From assembly GCF_004216535.1 (NCBI RefSeq), contig NZ_SGWX01000001.1:3534001-3598000 (forward strand): a DNA stretch of 64,000 bases. Reading direction: 5' to 3'. Below the pieces are notes generated by a model that had not been told where the DNA came from, did no database searches, and worked only from the letters and a program-made list of their open reading frames with translations. This document shows, piece after piece, positions 1-12,374 of this stretch. The first letter of the stretch is position 1. Every line of letters begins with the position of its first letter. Made by a program: the position numbers and the translations under genes. This DNA is from Xylanimonas ulmi. Its GTDB lineage: Bacteria; Actinomycetota; Actinomycetes; Actinomycetales; Cellulomonadaceae.

Positions 1-2
1 AC

Positions 3-77
3 GTCCTCGAGGACGCGTGCGACGGCTTCGAGCGCGTCGCCACGCTGGTCGAGACCATCGCGCTCAAGGAGTCCTGA
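3..77 (+). CDS. DUF47/PhoU-like Pit accessory protein, C-terminal end only
   Basis: The window opens inside this gene; only the last 24 codons and the TGA are present. The visible peptide ends DGFERVATLVETIALKES, the typical C-terminal helix of DUF47 (PhoU-like) proteins, in which an acidic helix is followed by V-E-x-I-x-x-K-E-S. The stop lies 3 bp before the GTG of the phosphate transporter, so the two are almost certainly one transcription unit. DUF47 proteins are commonly encoded next to Pit-type transporters and are thought to modulate them. The N-terminal part cannot be judged here. Confidence 0.75.
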   Translation, partial: VLEDACDGFERVATLVETIALKES

Positions 78-80
78 CCG

Positions 81-1085
81 GTGGAGGTCGCACTCGTCAT
101 CCTCGTGGTGGCGCTCGCCCTCGGCTTCGACTACACCAACGGGTTCCACGACGCCGCGAACGCCATCGCCACCTCGGTCTCCACGCGCGCGCTGACCCCG
201 CGGGTCGCGCTCGCCATGGCCGCCGTCATGAACTTCACCGGCGCCCTGCTGGGCGTCGCCGTGGCCGAGACGATCGCCAAGTCGATCGTCGACCTCGGCC
301 ACACCTCGACCATCACCGAGCTGACGGTGGTCGTGTGCGCGCTCGTGGGAGCGATCACATGGAACCTGATCACCTGGTGGTTCGGGCTGCCGTCGTCGTC
401 GACGCACTCGCTCATCGGCGGCCTGGTGGGCGCCGGCTTGGCCGGCGGACTGCCGATCTTCTGGGACGCGATCGTCGACAAGGTCGTGCTGCCCATGGTC
501 ATCTCACCGCTGCTGGGCTTCGGGCTCGCGTTCGTGGCGATGATCGCCGTGCTGTGGATCTTCCGCAACGCCGCTCCCGCCCGCACCCACCGCCGGTTCC
601 GCATCGCGCAGACGGCCTCGGCCGCCGCGATGGCCCTGGGCCACGGCCTGCAGGACGCGCAGAAGACCATGGGCGTCATCTACCTCGCGCTGCTCGCCGT
701 CGGTTGGGCCAACCCCGACGACGGCATCCCGCTGTGGGTCAAGATCGCGGCGGCCGCCGCCATCTCGGCAGGCACCTACTCAGGCGGGTGGCGCATCATG
801 CGCACGCTCGGACGCCGCATCATCGAGCTCGACCCCGCGCGCGGGTTCGTCGCCGAGTCGGTCTCCGCCCTGGTGCTCTACGTCAACGCGTTCGTGCTGC
901 GCGCCCCCGTCTCCACGACGCACACCATCACCTCGGCGATCATGGGCGTCGGGGCCACGCGGCGGCTGTCGGCAGTGCGCTGGGGCGTCGCGAAGAACAT
1001 CGCGGTCGCCTGGGTCCTGACCATCCCCGCCGCGGCCCTCGTGGGCGCGCTCGTCACGTGGGCGCTGAGCCCGTTCCTCGGCTAG
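81..1085 (+). CDS. pit: Low-affinity inorganic phosphate transporter, PiT family
   Basis: A 334-residue integral membrane protein expected to import phosphate using the ion gradient. The PiT signature GFDYTNGFHDAANAIATSVS occupies residues 14-33, and a second copy of the family repeat appears near the C-terminus (PVSTTHTITSAIMGVGATRR). Many hydrophobic segments and the internal duplication fit the PiT fold. The GTG at 81 is 3 bp after the DUF47 stop. It sits near ppk1 and mutT1, which makes a phosphate uptake and polyphosphate neighbourhood. The length matches short actinobacterial PitA proteins. Confidence 0.93.
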   Translation: MEVALVILVVALALGFDYTNGFHDAANAIATSVSTRALTPRVALAMAAVMNFTGALLGVAVAETIAKSIVDLGHTSTITELTVVVCALVGAITWNLITWWFGLPSSSTHSLIGGLVGAGLAGGLPIFWDAIVDKVVLPMVISPLLGFGLAFVAMIAVLWIFRNAAPARTHRRFRIAQTASAAAMALGHGLQDAQKTMGVIYLALLAVGWANPDDGIPLWVKIAAAAAISAGTYSGGWRIMRTLGRRIIELDPARGFVAESVSALVLYVNAFVLRAPVSTTHTITSAIMGVGATRRLSAVRWGVAKNIAVAWVLTIPAAALVGALVTWALSPFLG

Positions 1086-1131
1086 CGGGCGAGCGGCGTG
1101 GCGCGAAGGACTGCCAGCGAGGTGGGCGGGG

Positions 1132-2106
1132 TCAGCTCAGCGGGGGAGTGACGTGCTCGACCGCGACCACGCGCGGGCCGCGGGGCGTCGTGGCCACGTG
1201 CGCGACGAGCAGTTCGCCGGGCTCGAGGAACGGGTCCTGGGGTGGGAGCAGATCGGCGACGTCGCGACGCGAGTGCTGGCCCAGCACGTCCAGCACCGTG
1301 GAGAGCACGGGCCGGTGCGTGCACAGCACCGACGACGCCGGGGACTCCAGGAGCTGGCGCACCGTGCGGGCGACGCGCGCAGGCGACTGCTCGTGGCGAG
1401 TCTCGGTCAGGTGCTCGCTGAACCAGGGGCGCACCGCCCCCGCCTTGACGTACGGGGCCACGGTCGCGGCGCACCGCTCCCAGCGTGAGGAGACCACCCG
1501 CCGCACGCCGTAGGCGGCCAGCACCGGCACGAGCGCGGCCGCGTGCGCGTGCCCGATCGGCGTCAGGGGCCGGTGCAGCTCCTCGCCGTGCCACTGGGCG
1601 CGCGGCAGGGCGCGGCCGTGCCGCGCGATGACGACGGCGTGCGTCGCCAAGCGCCCTTGTGCGTGCTCCTCGACGAGCGCGAGGAGCGGCTTGCGGTCGG
1701 TGCGCCGGGTCAGGCGCGCGGCGGCGTCGTCGACGTCGAGCCAGCGGACCTTGTCGATCTCCTCGGGCGACGCGGGCGGCACCGCGGGCCGCGCCGACAG
1801 CGCGCTGAGGTCGGACGACGGCTTGGCGCGCCGGGCGGCCCAGTAGGCGACCGTCTTCCAGCGCCCGTCGGGCATGCGGTAGCGCATGGCGGGCAGCGGC
1901 ACTCCGAGCACCACCGGCTTGGCCGTCTCCTCGGCGACCTCGCGCACGGCCGCGGCCTGGTGCGACTCGCCCGGCTCGAGTTTTCCCTTGGGCCACGACC
2001 AGTCGTCATAGCGCGGGCGGTGGACGAGCTGCACCTGCAGCCGGTCGTCGCGCACACGCCAGACCAGGCCGCCCGCCGTGCGGACGGCGGGCGTGCGCGT
2101 CGTCAC
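1132..2106 (-). CDS. mutT1: NUDIX hydrolase fused to histidine phosphatase (MutT1-like)
   Basis: A 324-residue two-domain protein. Residues about 5-135 are a NUDIX domain whose box begins GKLEPGE and continues [10 protein letters not shown]; the usual G after EExT is replaced by A. Residues about 150-300 form a histidine-phosphatase (SixA/phosphoglycerate mutase-like) domain starting ARHGRA. Mycobacterial MutT1 has the same architecture, cleans 8-oxo-dGTP and acts on diadenosine polyphosphates, and its gene also adjoins ppk1. The chosen GTG start (complement of 2104-2106) overlaps the ppk1 stop as GTGA, arguing for translational coupling. The open frame continues upstream of this GTG, but only as a shadow of ppk1. 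Confidence 0.88.
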   Translation of the reverse strand: MTTRTPAVRTAGGLVWRVRDDRLQVQLVHRPRYDDWSWPKGKLEPGESHQAAAVREVAEETAKPVVLGVPLPAMRYRMPDGRWKTVAYWAARRAKPSSDLSALSARPAVPPASPEEIDKVRWLDVDDAAARLTRRTDRKPLLALVEEHAQGRLATHAVVIARHGRALPRAQWHGEELHRPLTPIGHAHAAALVPVLAAYGVRRVVSSRWERCAATVAPYVKAGAVRPWFSEHLTETRHEQSPARVARTVRQLLESPASSVLCTHRPVLSTVLDVLGQHSRRDVADLLPPQDPFLEPGELLVAHVATTPRGPRVVAVEHVTPPLS

Positions 2107-4397
2107 CGGCCCTGCTCCCGCCGACGGCGGTGGCGGCGGACCAGGACCGCCTGAAGGTCGGCCAGCGGCTTGCCGTCGGCGTCCTTGTGGCGCCGGGTCC
2201 ACGCGCCGTCGGGGCCCAGGCGCCACGACGCGGTCGTGTCGGAGGCGGAGACCTCCAGCAGGTCCAGCAGTTCGGTGACGTGGCCCTCGTCGGTGATGCG
2301 CACGAGCGCCTCGACGCGGCGGTCGAGGTTGCGGTGCATGAGGTCGGCCGAGCCGATGAACACCTCGGGCCCGGTCTCGGGGCCCTCACCGATCGCGGGG
2401 CCCATGGCGTTGGCGAACGCGAAGATGCGCGAGTGCTCCAGGAAGCGCCCGAGGATCGAGTACACGTGGATGTTCTCGCTCAGGCCCGGCACGCCGGGGC
2501 GCAGCGCGCAGATGCCGCGCACGATCAGGTCGATCTGCACCCCGGCCTGCGACGCGCGGTACAGCGCGTCGATCGTGGCCTCGTCGACCGCCGAGTTGAC
2601 CTTGATCTTGACCCACGCCTCGTGGCCCGCGCGCGCCGCCGCGGCCTCACGATCGATGCGCTCGATGAGGCCCGAGCGGACGGTGCGCGGGGCGACCAGC
2701 AGCCGGTGGAAGCGCGACTGCGGCGCGTAGCCCGACAACTGGTTGAACAGGCGCGTCAGGTCCTGCCCGACGTCGGGGTCGCACGTCAGCAGTCCGTGGT
2801 CGGTGTACAGCCGCGCCGTCTTGGGGTGGTAGTTGCCCGTGCCCACATGGCAGTAGCGGCGCAGGCCGTCGGCCTCCTGCCGCACCACGAGCGAGAGCTT
2901 GGCGTGCGTCTTGAGGCCCACGATGCCGTAGACGACGTGCACGCCCGCCTCCTCAAGCTTGCGCGCCCAGGAGATGTTGGCCTGCTCGTCGAAGCGCGCC
3001 TTGATCTCGACCAGGGCGAGCACCTGCTTGCCCGCGTCGGCCGCGTCGATGAGCGCGTCGACGATGGGGGAGTCGCCCGACGTGCGGTACAGCGTCTGCT
3101 TGATGGCGAGCACCTTCGGGTCGGCCGCGGCCTGCTCCAGGAAGGTCTGCACCGACGTCGAGAACGAGTCGTACGGGTGGTGCAGCAGCACGTCGCGGCG
3201 CTTGATCGCCTCGAACACGTTGGTGGGGTTGGCCGACTCGACCTCGGCGAGCTGGCGGTGCGTCGTCGGGACGAACGACGGGTAGTGCAGCGCCGGGCGC
3301 TCGACGTCCGCGATGACGTTGAGGCCCGTCAGGTCGAGCGGCGCGGGCAGCTGATACACCTCGTCGTCGGGCACACCCAGCTCGCGCACCAGCAGGTCGC
3401 GGATACGGGGGCTGATGCCGTCGGCGAGCTCCAAGCGCACGGGAGGCCCGAAGCGGCGGCGCAACAACTCCTTCTCCATCGCCTTGAGGAGGTTCTCGGC
3501 GTCGTCCTCCTCGACCTCAAGGTCCTCGTTGCGCGTCACGCGGAAGGTGTGCGACTCGATCACGTCCATGCCCGGGAACAGGTGGTCGAGGTGCTGGGCG
3601 ATGACCTCCTCAAGCGGCACGAACGACGTCGGGCGCTGGCCCGTGCTGCCCGAGCCACCCGTCGTCGGGTTGCTCGGCCGGCCGCGCTCGTCGACGGCGA
3701 TGAACCGCGGCAGCAGCGGCGGAACCTTGACTCGCGCGAAGTGCTCTTTACCCGTCAAGGGGTTGCTGACCACCACCGCCAGGTTGAGCGAGAGGCCCGA
3801 GATGTAGGGGAAGGGGTGCGCCGGGTCGACCGCCAGCGGCGTGAGCACCGGGAAGATCTGCTTGCGGAAGAACTTGTGCAGGCGGTCCTGCTCGCGCGTC
3901 TCCAGGTCGTCCCAGTGGACGATCGTGATGCCCTCGGCCGCGAGGGCCGGCTGCACGTCGTGGGAGAACACACGCGCGTGGCGGGCCATGAGGCGGTGGG
4001 CGGCCTTGCCGATCCCGTCGAGCACCTCAAGCGGTGAGGACCCCGACGCCGACGTCACGGCGATGCCGATTGCGATGCGGCGCTTGAGGCCGGCGACGCG
4101 GACCATGAAGAACTCGTCGAGGTTCGAGGCGAAGATCGCCAGGAACCGCAGCCGCTCCAGCAGCGGCAGTTCGGTGTCCTCGGCGAGTTCGAGGACGCGC
4201 TCGTTGAACGCGAGCCAGCTCAGCTCGCGATCCGCGAAGCGGTCGTCGGGCAGGGGGGCGAGCGCGTCCGGGGCCGGGACGCCGTTGGTCTCGGAGTCCT
4301 CGGCGATGTGCTCGGCGATGTGGGCAGCCAGCTCGGGGTCGATCGTGCGGGCGAAGCGACCACGGTCGTCACGGACCCGCAGCTCGGGGTTGCTCAT
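2103..4397 (-). CDS. ppk1: Polyphosphate kinase 1
   Basis: A 764-residue enzyme that reversibly polymerises the ATP gamma-phosphate into polyphosphate. The N domain carries [19 protein letters not shown] and [16 protein letters not shown]. The head domain follows. The catalytic C1/C2 domains show [43 protein letters not shown] and a late R-R-V-E-A-L-V segment. Length is slightly above the common 690-720 residues because of a longer N-terminus and a Ser/Gly/Thr loop near residues 235-245. The ATG at 4397 overlaps the mshD stop as ATGA, and the 3' end overlaps mutT1 as GTGA, so mshD-ppk1-mutT1 looks like one coupled operon. Confidence 0.96.
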   Translation of the reverse strand: MSNPELRVRDDRGRFARTIDPELAAHIAEHIAEDSETNGVPAPDALAPLPDDRFADRELSWLAFNERVLELAEDTELPLLERLRFLAIFASNLDEFFMVRVAGLKRRIAIGIAVTSASGSSPLEVLDGIGKAAHRLMARHARVFSHDVQPALAAEGITIVHWDDLETREQDRLHKFFRKQIFPVLTPLAVDPAHPFPYISGLSLNLAVVVSNPLTGKEHFARVKVPPLLPRFIAVDERGRPSNPTTGGSGSTGQRPTSFVPLEEVIAQHLDHLFPGMDVIESHTFRVTRNEDLEVEEDDAENLLKAMEKELLRRRFGPPVRLELADGISPRIRDLLVRELGVPDDEVYQLPAPLDLTGLNVIADVERPALHYPSFVPTTHRQLAEVESANPTNVFEAIKRRDVLLHHPYDSFSTSVQTFLEQAAADPKVLAIKQTLYRTSGDSPIVDALIDAADAGKQVLALVEIKARFDEQANISWARKLEEAGVHVVYGIVGLKTHAKLSLVVRQEADGLRRYCHVGTGNYHPKTARLYTDHGLLTCDPDVGQDLTRLFNQLSGYAPQSRFHRLLVAPRTVRSGLIERIDREAAAARAGHEAWVKIKVNSAVDEATIDALYRASQAGVQIDLIVRGICALRPGVPGLSENIHVYSILGRFLEHSRIFAFANAMGPAIGEGPETGPEVFIGSADLMHRNLDRRVEALVRITDEGHVTELLDLLEVSASDTTASWRLGPDGAWTRRHKDADGKPLADLQAVLVRRHRRRREQGR

Positions 4398-5455
4398 GGC
4401 TGAATCATGACATTGTTGTGACGTCCGTACTGGACGTCGACCGCGCTGTGCGTGAAGCCCGCGCGCCTGTAGACCGCGAGGGCCGCGGCGTTGTCGCCGT
4501 CGACATAAAGCACCGCGCGGCGGGCCCTGCCGGTCAGGTGCGCGAGCCCCGCGCGGGTCAGCGCCGAGCCGAGCCCGCGGCCCGCGTGGGCGGCGTCGAC
4601 GCCGACGGCGTAGATCTCGCCGTCGTCGGCCAGACCGCCGTGAGCGCCGCCCTCGACGAGCCCTTCGACCTTGGTCCAGATCGAGCCTGCGAGCGTGCCG
4701 TCGGGCGCCTCGGCGAGCAGGAGCCCGGCCGCGTCGAACCACGGCTCGGCCATGCGGTCGCGCAGGTCGGCGACCGTGAGCCGGCCCTGCTCGGGGTGCG
4801 CGGCGAAGGCGCGCGCGTTGAGCGCGACCCAGGCGGCGTCGTCGCGCCCGGGGACGAACGGCCGCAGGGTGTACCCGCCGGCGAGGGGGGTTGAGCCTGT
4901 CGAGACCCGGTCGGGGTGGGTGGTTTCGACGGGCTCAACCACCGGGGCGGGCTCCACCACCGGGGCGGGCTCAACCACCGGGGCGGGCTCAGGCGCCGGG
5001 AGGGGCATGGTGAGGAACAGCAGCTCGCGCACGACGACGTAGCCGGCGCTCGCCGCGAACGCGCGGGCGGGCGCCAGATCGCCGTGCGCCCACACCCGCA
5101 ACGCCTTGCCGCGCTGGCCGGGCGTGCCGCCGAACTGGGGCAGGGCGGCGTCGCGCTCGGCGGTGCGCAGCAGCAGCCGCCCGACGCCGCCGCGCCGGTG
5201 CTGCGGGTGCACGACCAGTTCGGCGCTCGCCTCGCCGCCGCCCCGGTCGATCTGCGCGTAGCCGATCGCCTGCCCGGACTTCGACCGCACCAGCGCGTGC
5301 GTCAGCCAGCCCTCGTCGGCGCGCAACCGCAACAACGGCTGCTCAGACAGCGGAGCGACGCCGTCGGCCCGGCTCGCGGCGTCGGCGAGGTCGCGCACGG
5401 CGTCGGCGTCGGCGGCAGAGAGCGGACCGATCTGCAGAGGAACGGGCAAGCGCAT
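4394..5455 (-). CDS. mshD: Mycothiol synthase (double GNAT) with repeat-derived linker
   Basis: A 353-residue protein with two GNAT acetyltransferase domains. It would acetylate Cys-GlcN-Ins with acetyl-CoA in the last step of mycothiol synthesis. The N-terminal GNAT covers about residues 5-145 ([19 protein letters not shown]). The C-terminal GNAT covers about 190-353 ([19 protein letters not shown]) and ends NNVMIQP. Between them, residues about 154-189 are a low-complexity linker built from the dispersed repeat (VVEPAP triplets, VEPVETT, VSTGST). Family members normally have a much shorter interdomain link. The ATG at 5455 is chosen because upstream in-frame residues resemble nothing. It overlaps ppk1 by 4 bp. 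Confidence 0.9.
   Translation of the reverse strand: MRLPVPLQIGPLSAADADAVRDLADAASRADGVAPLSEQPLLRLRADEGWLTHALVRSKSGQAIGYAQIDRGGGEASAELVVHPQHRRGGVGRLLLRTAERDAALPQFGGTPGQRGKALRVWAHGDLAPARAFAASAGYVVVRELLFLTMPLPAPEPAPVVEPAPVVEPAPVVEPVETTHPDRVSTGSTPLAGGYTLRPFVPGRDDAAWVALNARAFAAHPEQGRLTVADLRDRMAEPWFDAAGLLLAEAPDGTLAGSIWTKVEGLVEGGAHGGLADDGEIYAVGVDAAHAGRGLGSALTRAGLAHLTGRARRAVLYVDGDNAAALAVYRRAGFTHSAVDVQYGRHNNVMIQP
4889..4994. repeat. Dispersed-repeat cluster A inside mshD
   Basis: Two 19-bp copies of the dispersed repeat face each other: GGTTGAGCCTGTCGAGACC at 4889-4907 and GGTTTCGACGGGCTCAACC at 4922-4940. They pair as inverted arms with two mismatches around a 14-nt spacer. They are followed to about 4994 by three copies of an 18-bp unit like ACCACCGGGGCGGGCTCA. 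The whole block keeps mshD open and encodes its interdomain linker. The 18-bp unit recurs, reverse-complemented, beside the copy in tmk. Confidence 0.9.
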
Positions 5456-5525
5456 GGCCCCATCGTCCCCCACGGCCGCCGGGATGAAGCCTGGGGTGAA
5501 AAGCCGGGCGCTGCGCCACGGCGGC

Positions 5526-5555
5526 TTGCCCGGCTGCCGACGATCGATCTGGTAA
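5526..5555 (+). promoter_or_regulatory. Possible promoter of the LPXTG surface-protein gene
   Basis: In the 225-bp divergent gap between mshD and the surface protein, TTGCCC (5526-5531) and TGGTAA (5550-5555, extended by T) are 18 bp apart in a locally less GC-rich stretch. This is weak evidence from base pattern only. The rest of the gap shows nothing clear except the ribosome-binding stretch AGGAAGGCGAGG just before the GTG at 5681. Confidence 0.25.
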
Positions 5556-5680
5556 TCGAGGCACGCCGAGGCTCGAAGTCCCTCGGCACTCTCGCCGGGA
5601 CGCCCTCGCCGGGCCGCAGCACCACCGCGGACCGAGGAGAGCGCGTCGCTCCGGGAGACCAGGAAGGCGAGGCATCTCCA

Positions 5681-8600
5681 GTGACCAGACAAGTCGTCAA
5701 CACCGACCGACGAGGCCACTGGAGCGCGGCCCGTCGGCGCCTGAGCGCGCCGCTCGCGCTCGCCGTCATGCTCGCGCTCGCCGTCGTCGCTGTGGCCGGA
5801 GGCCTCTTCGCCACACCCGAGCAGGCGCGGGCGGAGAGCGGCCCGGCCAACAGTTGGGTGCGAGGCGAGCAGACCTGGTACGCGTACGTCCAGGCGGGAG
5901 AGACCTTCTCCGCCGACTTCACCTTGACTGGTCAGGATGCGGGGGTGGGTTGGGGCGACAACTCCCGCGTTCAGGTGAAGGATCCCCAGGGCAACGTGGT
6001 CAAGACGTGCGACTTCACGTATAACTCCACGAGGGTGACGGAATGCAGGTACACGTCAGGCCCTCAGGCGACTGCGGGCGTCTTCAGTGTGTCGCTCGGG
6101 AAGCTCCCGGGGAACACATCTTCGAGCCCCCTTGGTCGGCCGATCCTCGCATGGGATGTCAGCGTGACGCACGGAGCGGAGCGAAAGTCTGGCCGCGTCT
6201 GGTCCGAGCAATTCGTGATGGAGGACTCGCCGTCGACGCCTGTCGACCTGACGCTCTTCTACCAGACGGTGTCAGGGTTCACCTATCGGGCGGATCATGT
6301 GGGCATGGTCGGGATCGCCTCGCGATACGTCTCCAGCGCCTTCGGGAACGTGCACGCTGAGGACGTCCCAGGAGAGGGTCAGCCGAAGAAGTGTGACTCG
6401 GCCTATCAGTCGATCCCCAACAACTCTCTGCGGGGGAGCAACAAAAACCTCGCGCCGGGGTACAGCGAGCTCGGGATTCCGGCCGACAAGACGGGATGCA
6501 AGTTCACGCCGTTCAAGATCTTCTTCGAGGAGCCGAGTAAGGATCTTCCTGCCGAAGCGACCCTGCCCGGAAGTGACTCGCCGGCCTGGCTTCGCGACGC
6601 GCCCATGGAAGCCGAAGACGTCCAGGTGACTGACTTCACGTTCGAGCCCGCGTCGCCGGGCTCCCGTGCCGGGACCATCTCCTTTCGGATCCCGCGGCAC
6701 GAGGGCGTCGCGCGCGTCCAGGTCGACGTCAACGACAACGGCGAGTTCGACGACGAGAACGACCGCGAGTTCCAGACGCGTGTCCTGGCCGGACAGGACG
6801 GCAAGGGCGAGCTGGTGACGATCGCGTTCAACGGCATGGACGCGAAGTCCGTTGCGATCGCGCCGACCACACCCCTTGCGGTGCGCGTCACCGTCGACAG
6901 GATCGGCGAGGTTCATTTCACGGCCATCGACCTCGAGGTGCTCGCAAACGGCCTGAAGGTCGAGCGCCTCAACGGATGGCAGCCCGGCCCAAGCGGCCTG
7001 TCCTGGGACGACTCGATGATCGAAGAGCAGCACAACGGCGCCGTCAAAAAGTGCTCCAGGACCGCCGCGACCACGGGAGATGGGGTGGACAGCAGCCAAG
7101 GAGTGCACGGCTGGAACGAGTGCGAATCCGGCACCAACGTCGAGCCGTGGACCTCTCCGAACCCTGGGCACATGGGCTCCTGGGGCAATCTCGCCGCGAT
7201 CGACAACTGGACGAGCATCCCGGTGGACCACGAGATCATCGTCGAGATCCCCGCGTTCAAGATCTCCAAGACGTCCAGCCCCGCGACGGGTGCTGCCGTC
7301 ACTCCGGCCGAGCGGATCGAATACTCGATCACGGCGGAGCCCGTGCAGTACTCGCATCCGGGTGACGTGAACGCCTCGAACCCCAGGTGGGTCCCGGCCA
7401 CCACGTGGAGCGGGCGGTACGTCGACTCCGCCGCCTCGGTCGCCGACGGCGCCACCATCGACTGGGATAGCCTCAAGAGCTCTCCCGCGGCGCACAGCAA
7501 GCTGGAGCCGAACACGACGTCGAACCAGTTCACATGGACCGGCGAGGACGTGCCGATCGGCCCGCCCGTCGTGACGAGCTACAGCGCGACGGTCAAACCG
7601 GTGGCCGAACAGGGCGAGTCGGGTCTGCTGCACAACCGGGCCGACATCCAGGCGTCGAACTTCGAGCAGCCCAAGGAGTGCATCAAGGATTTGTGCGGCG
7701 AGACGAGGCACGCCCTGCTGGAGGTCGAGAAGTCGTCGACGCCGACGGACGGGCAGGACGTCGCCCCCGGGCAAGAGGTCGCGTACACGATCACCTTCAC
7801 CAACCGAGGCTCACAGAGGGCGCCCGTCGACTATGAGGACCGCATCGCGGACGTCGTGGACGAGGCGGTGGTGAACGCCGCCTCCCTCACCGCGACGAAC
7901 GGACTGACGGCCGAGTGGAACGCTGAGGGGACGATCATCAGCGTGAAAGGCGGGCTGCCGGCGTCGAACGCCTCCGGGCCGGCGACGGGGACGGTCACCT
8001 ACACCGTGAAGGTCAAGGACGCAGGGTTCAAGAACGGCACGCTGCGCAACTACGTCGTCAGGCCCACTGCGGACACCCCCGAGGCGTGCGACCCGAAGGA
8101 CGTGCTGTGCACCGAGCATCCGATCACGGGCGGCTACACGGTCACCAAGACCTCCGATCCGGAGTCCGGCGTGTACGTCTCGCCTGGCAACGTGGTGAAG
8201 TACACCGTCACCGCGGTCGGGACGGGCACCGGCGCCACGGGCATCTCCCTGACCGACGACCTCACGAACGTCCTCAAGCACGCGAACTTCACCACGGAAT
8301 CGGCGTCCCTCAAGGTCGGGAAGGCTGACCCGGCGCCGGTCAGCGACCCGGGCACGGAGCAGAAGCTCGTCGCGGGCCCCTTCGACCTCGCGGAGGGCGA
8401 GACCGCGACTCTGACCTACGAGGTCGTCGTCAAGCTCGACGCCTGGTCGAAGGCCCTGGCCAACGTGGTGACCGGCGTCGACGAGAATGGCAAGCCGCCC
8501 GCGACGTGCGACCCGTGCGCCACGCGCACGCCGGTGACGGCGCGCATCGAGATCCTCAAGGTCGGCCGCGGGATCAACGGTGCGGGCCCGCTGGGAGGCT

Positions 8601-9052
8601 CGGCCTGGACGGTGCACAAGGACGTCGCCGGCGCGATGGGCGCCGAGTTGGAGTCACCGCGAGTGACGCCAATCTCCGTCGACGGGCAGGTGCAGGTCGG
8701 CAGGTTCGAGTTCACCGAAGCCCTCCCGGGCACGTATTGGTTGATGGAGACCCAGACGCAGGCCGGCTTCTCACTCCTGGCGGCGCCGGTGCGGTTCGTC
8801 ATCGGCGACGACGGCACTGTCAGCCTCCCGGACCAGCTCGCCCATGGCCAGGCCGTGTCCGTCGCGGGAAATAGTGGCGTGGCAGTCATCACGGTGGAGA
8901 ACACCGCGGCGGTCATCCTGCCCCGCACCGGCGACTCGACGGGCGACGGACCGCACGTGATGGTCGGCGCGAGCGTACTCGTGGTCGCGATGTCCGCCAT
9001 CGCGCTGCGCGAGCTGCGGCGCCGAGGCGCCGCAAGGACGCGGCGCGCATGA
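5681..9052 (+). CDS. LPXTG-anchored surface protein with DUF11-like and SpaA-like domains
   Basis: A 1123-residue secreted, cell-wall-anchored protein. The GTG start follows a purine-rich AGGAAGGCGAGG stretch and gives an Arg-rich n-region, a hydrophobic core ([20 protein letters not shown]) and a likely cleavage after ARA near residue 50. An N-terminal beta-rich region follows, including an acidic segment with Asp/Asn-Gly pairs ([17 protein letters not shown]). Three isopeptide or DUF11-like repeats come next, starting near [19 protein letters not shown] and [10 protein letters not shown] SpaA/prealbumin-like domain ([10 protein letters not shown] to [10 protein letters not shown]) precedes the sorting signal LPRTG, a hydrophobic helix and the tail [14 protein letters not shown]. 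It may be an adhesin or a pilus-tip-like protein. No sortase gene lies in the window. Confidence 0.85.
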   Translation: MTRQVVNTDRRGHWSAARRRLSAPLALAVMLALAVVAVAGGLFATPEQARAESGPANSWVRGEQTWYAYVQAGETFSADFTLTGQDAGVGWGDNSRVQVKDPQGNVVKTCDFTYNSTRVTECRYTSGPQATAGVFSVSLGKLPGNTSSSPLGRPILAWDVSVTHGAERKSGRVWSEQFVMEDSPSTPVDLTLFYQTVSGFTYRADHVGMVGIASRYVSSAFGNVHAEDVPGEGQPKKCDSAYQSIPNNSLRGSNKNLAPGYSELGIPADKTGCKFTPFKIFFEEPSKDLPAEATLPGSDSPAWLRDAPMEAEDVQVTDFTFEPASPGSRAGTISFRIPRHEGVARVQVDVNDNGEFDDENDREFQTRVLAGQDGKGELVTIAFNGMDAKSVAIAPTTPLAVRVTVDRIGEVHFTAIDLEVLANGLKVERLNGWQPGPSGLSWDDSMIEEQHNGAVKKCSRTAATTGDGVDSSQGVHGWNECESGTNVEPWTSPNPGHMGSWGNLAAIDNWTSIPVDHEIIVEIPAFKISKTSSPATGAAVTPAERIEYSITAEPVQYSHPGDVNASNPRWVPATTWSGRYVDSAASVADGATIDWDSLKSSPAAHSKLEPNTTSNQFTWTGEDVPIGPPVVTSYSATVKPVAEQGESGLLHNRADIQASNFEQPKECIKDLCGETRHALLEVEKSSTPTDGQDVAPGQEVAYTITFTNRGSQRAPVDYEDRIADVVDEAVVNAASLTATNGLTAEWNAEGTIISVKGGLPASNASGPATGTVTYTVKVKDAGFKNGTLRNYVVRPTADTPEACDPKDVLCTEHPITGGYTVTKTSDPESGVYVSPGNVVKYTVTAVGTGTGATGISLTDDLTNVLKHANFTTESASLKVGKADPAPVSDPGTEQKLVAGPFDLAEGETATLTYEVVVKLDAWSKALANVVTGVDENGKPPATCDPCATRTPVTARIEILKVGRGINGAGPLGGSAWTVHKDVAGAMGAELESPRVTPISVDGQVQVGRFEFTEALPGTYWLMETQTQAGFSLLAAPVRFVIGDDGTVSLPDQLAHGQAVSVAGNSGVAVITVENTAAVILPRTGDSTGDGPHVMVGASVLVVAMSAIALRELRRRGAARTRRA

Positions 9053-9074
9053 GGCCGGACTGAGCGGCGCCGCA

Positions 9075-9118
9075 CGTCGGTCGAGCCTGTCGAGTGGTCT
9101 CGACAGGCTCGACCGACG
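9075..9118. terminator. Perfect 20-bp hairpin made of two repeat copies
   Basis: A perfect inverted repeat: left arm 9075-9094 (CGTCGGTCGAGCCTGTCGAG), loop TGGT, right arm 9099-9118. Each arm contains a variant of the dispersed repeat (GTCGAGCCTGTCGAG). It lies between the convergent 3' ends of the surface-protein gene and acsA, so a bidirectional terminator role is plausible. There is no U-tract on either side, so function is inferred from position and stem strength. Confidence 0.7.
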
Positions 9119-9140
9119 GGGGTGCGGCTCGTGCGGGGCG

Positions 9141-11141
<2,001 letters not shown>

Positions 11142-11214
11142 CGGAGAAACCTCCTGCGTCGTCGCGAACGACCCCGCTCCGTCGCGGTGCCGCGTTCGCG
11201 AGTGTAGACCGTTG

Positions 11215-11230
11215 AGTGACAAGCGTCACA
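11215..11230. promoter_or_regulatory. CRP/GlxR-like palindrome upstream of acsA
   Basis: AGTGACAAGCGTCACA reads TGTGA-N6-TCACT on the acsA strand, nine of ten matches to the CRP/GlxR consensus TGTGA-N6-TCACA. About 19 bp downstream toward acsA, TACACT (complement of 11201-11206) is a good -10 candidate. The site would then centre near -29, overlapping the -35 region. cAMP-type control of acs is known in several bacteria. Binding here is inferred. Confidence 0.55.
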
Positions 11231-11303
11231 AGCCCTTGGGCGATCGCAGGATGAGATCACACCGCCGAGCCGCACCCCTGAGGCCGCGCGGTTCCTAGGG
11301 TGG

Positions 11304-12374
11304 GTGGCCGTGAGCCTCCTGTTCGAGCCCCTGCGCCTGCGCGACCTGACCGTCACCAACCGTGTGTGGCTGGCGCCCATGTGCCAGTACTCCGCGCGCG
11401 ACGGCCTGCCCGGCGACTGGCACCTGGCGCACCTCGGCGCCCGCGCCGCGGGCGGGTTCGGGCTGCTGATCACCGAGGCCACCGCCGTCGTGCCCGAGGG
11501 GCGGATCACCGCCCACGACACGGGCCTGTGGGACGACGCCCAGATCGCCGCGTGGCGCCGCATCACCGGGTTCGTGCACGAGCAGGGCGCGGCGATCGGC
11601 GTGCAACTCGCCCATGCGGGCCGCAAGGCCTCGGTGCACCGGCCGTGGGCGCCCGTGCAGGGCACCGTGCCGGGGGCCGAGGGCGGATGGCCCACGCTCG
11701 GCCCGAGCGAGCAGCCCTTCCCCGGGTACGCGGCGCCTGCCGCGATGACGAGCGAGCAGGTCGCCGCCGTGCCCGAGCAGTTCGCCGCCGCGGCCCGCCG
11801 CGCGCACGCCGCGGGCTTCGACGCCGTCGAGCTGCACGCCGCGCACGGCTACCTGCTGCACCAGTTCCTCTCGCCGCTGACCAACGACCGCAGCGACCGG
11901 TACGGCGGCACGCCCGCCAACCGCGCGCGCCTGCTCATCGAGGTGGCCGACGCGGTGCGCGCCGTGTGGCCCGACGGCAAGCCACTGCTGGTGCGCGTGT
12001 CCGCGACCGACTGGGCCGACGGCGGACTCCAGGCCGACGACGTCGCGCAGGTCGTCAAGGAGCTGCGCGCGCACGGCGTCGACCTCGCCGACGTCTCGAC
12101 GGGCGGGTTGGTGCCCGCGACCGTCCCGACGGCGCCCGGGTACCAGGTGCCGCACGCGCGGACGGTCCGCGAGGTGGCCGGGATCACCACCGCCGCCGTC
12201 GGCCTCATCACCTCGGCCCACCAGGCCGAGCAGGTGCTCGTCGTCGGGGCCGCAGACGCCGTGCTGCTGGGACGCCCCGCGCTGCGCGACCCGCACTGGC
12301 CGTTGCGCGCCGCGCGCGAGCTGGGCGACGCCGTCGCGTGGCCGCCGCAGTACCAGCGCGCCGCGTGGCGGTGA
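11304..12374 (+). CDS. NADH:flavin oxidoreductase, old yellow enzyme (YqjM-like)
   Basis: A 356-residue FMN-dependent ene-reductase of the old-yellow-enzyme family. Landmarks are LAPMCQYSA (FMN-binding start), LAHAGRKAS typical of the YqjM/thermophilic-like class, HAAHGYLLHQFLSPLTNDRSDRYGG, RVSATDW and GLITSAHQAEQVL. The physiological substrate is unknown; such enzymes reduce activated C=C bonds with NAD(P)H. Two in-frame GTG codons (11304, 11310) could start translation, and the first is used here. It is divergent from acsA across about 160 bp. Confidence 0.9.
   Translation: MAVSLLFEPLRLRDLTVTNRVWLAPMCQYSARDGLPGDWHLAHLGARAAGGFGLLITEATAVVPEGRITAHDTGLWDDAQIAAWRRITGFVHEQGAAIGVQLAHAGRKASVHRPWAPVQGTVPGAEGGWPTLGPSEQPFPGYAAPAAMTSEQVAAVPEQFAAAARRAHAAGFDAVELHAAHGYLLHQFLSPLTNDRSDRYGGTPANRARLLIEVADAVRAVWPDGKPLLVRVSATDWADGGLQADDVAQVVKELRAHGVDLADVSTGGLVPATVPTAPGYQVPHARTVREVAGITTAAVGLITSAHQAEQVLVVGAADAVLLGRPALRDPHWPLRAARELGDAVAWPPQYQRAAWR

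Noticed and set aside
17-1513. Long plus-strand open frame overlapping pit
   Set aside because: Arg/His-rich translation in a shifted frame of pit and antisense to mutT1; typical GC-rich shadow.
4916-5680. N-terminal extension of the surface protein
   Set aside because: Antisense to mshD; the signal peptide and ribosome site place the start at 5681.
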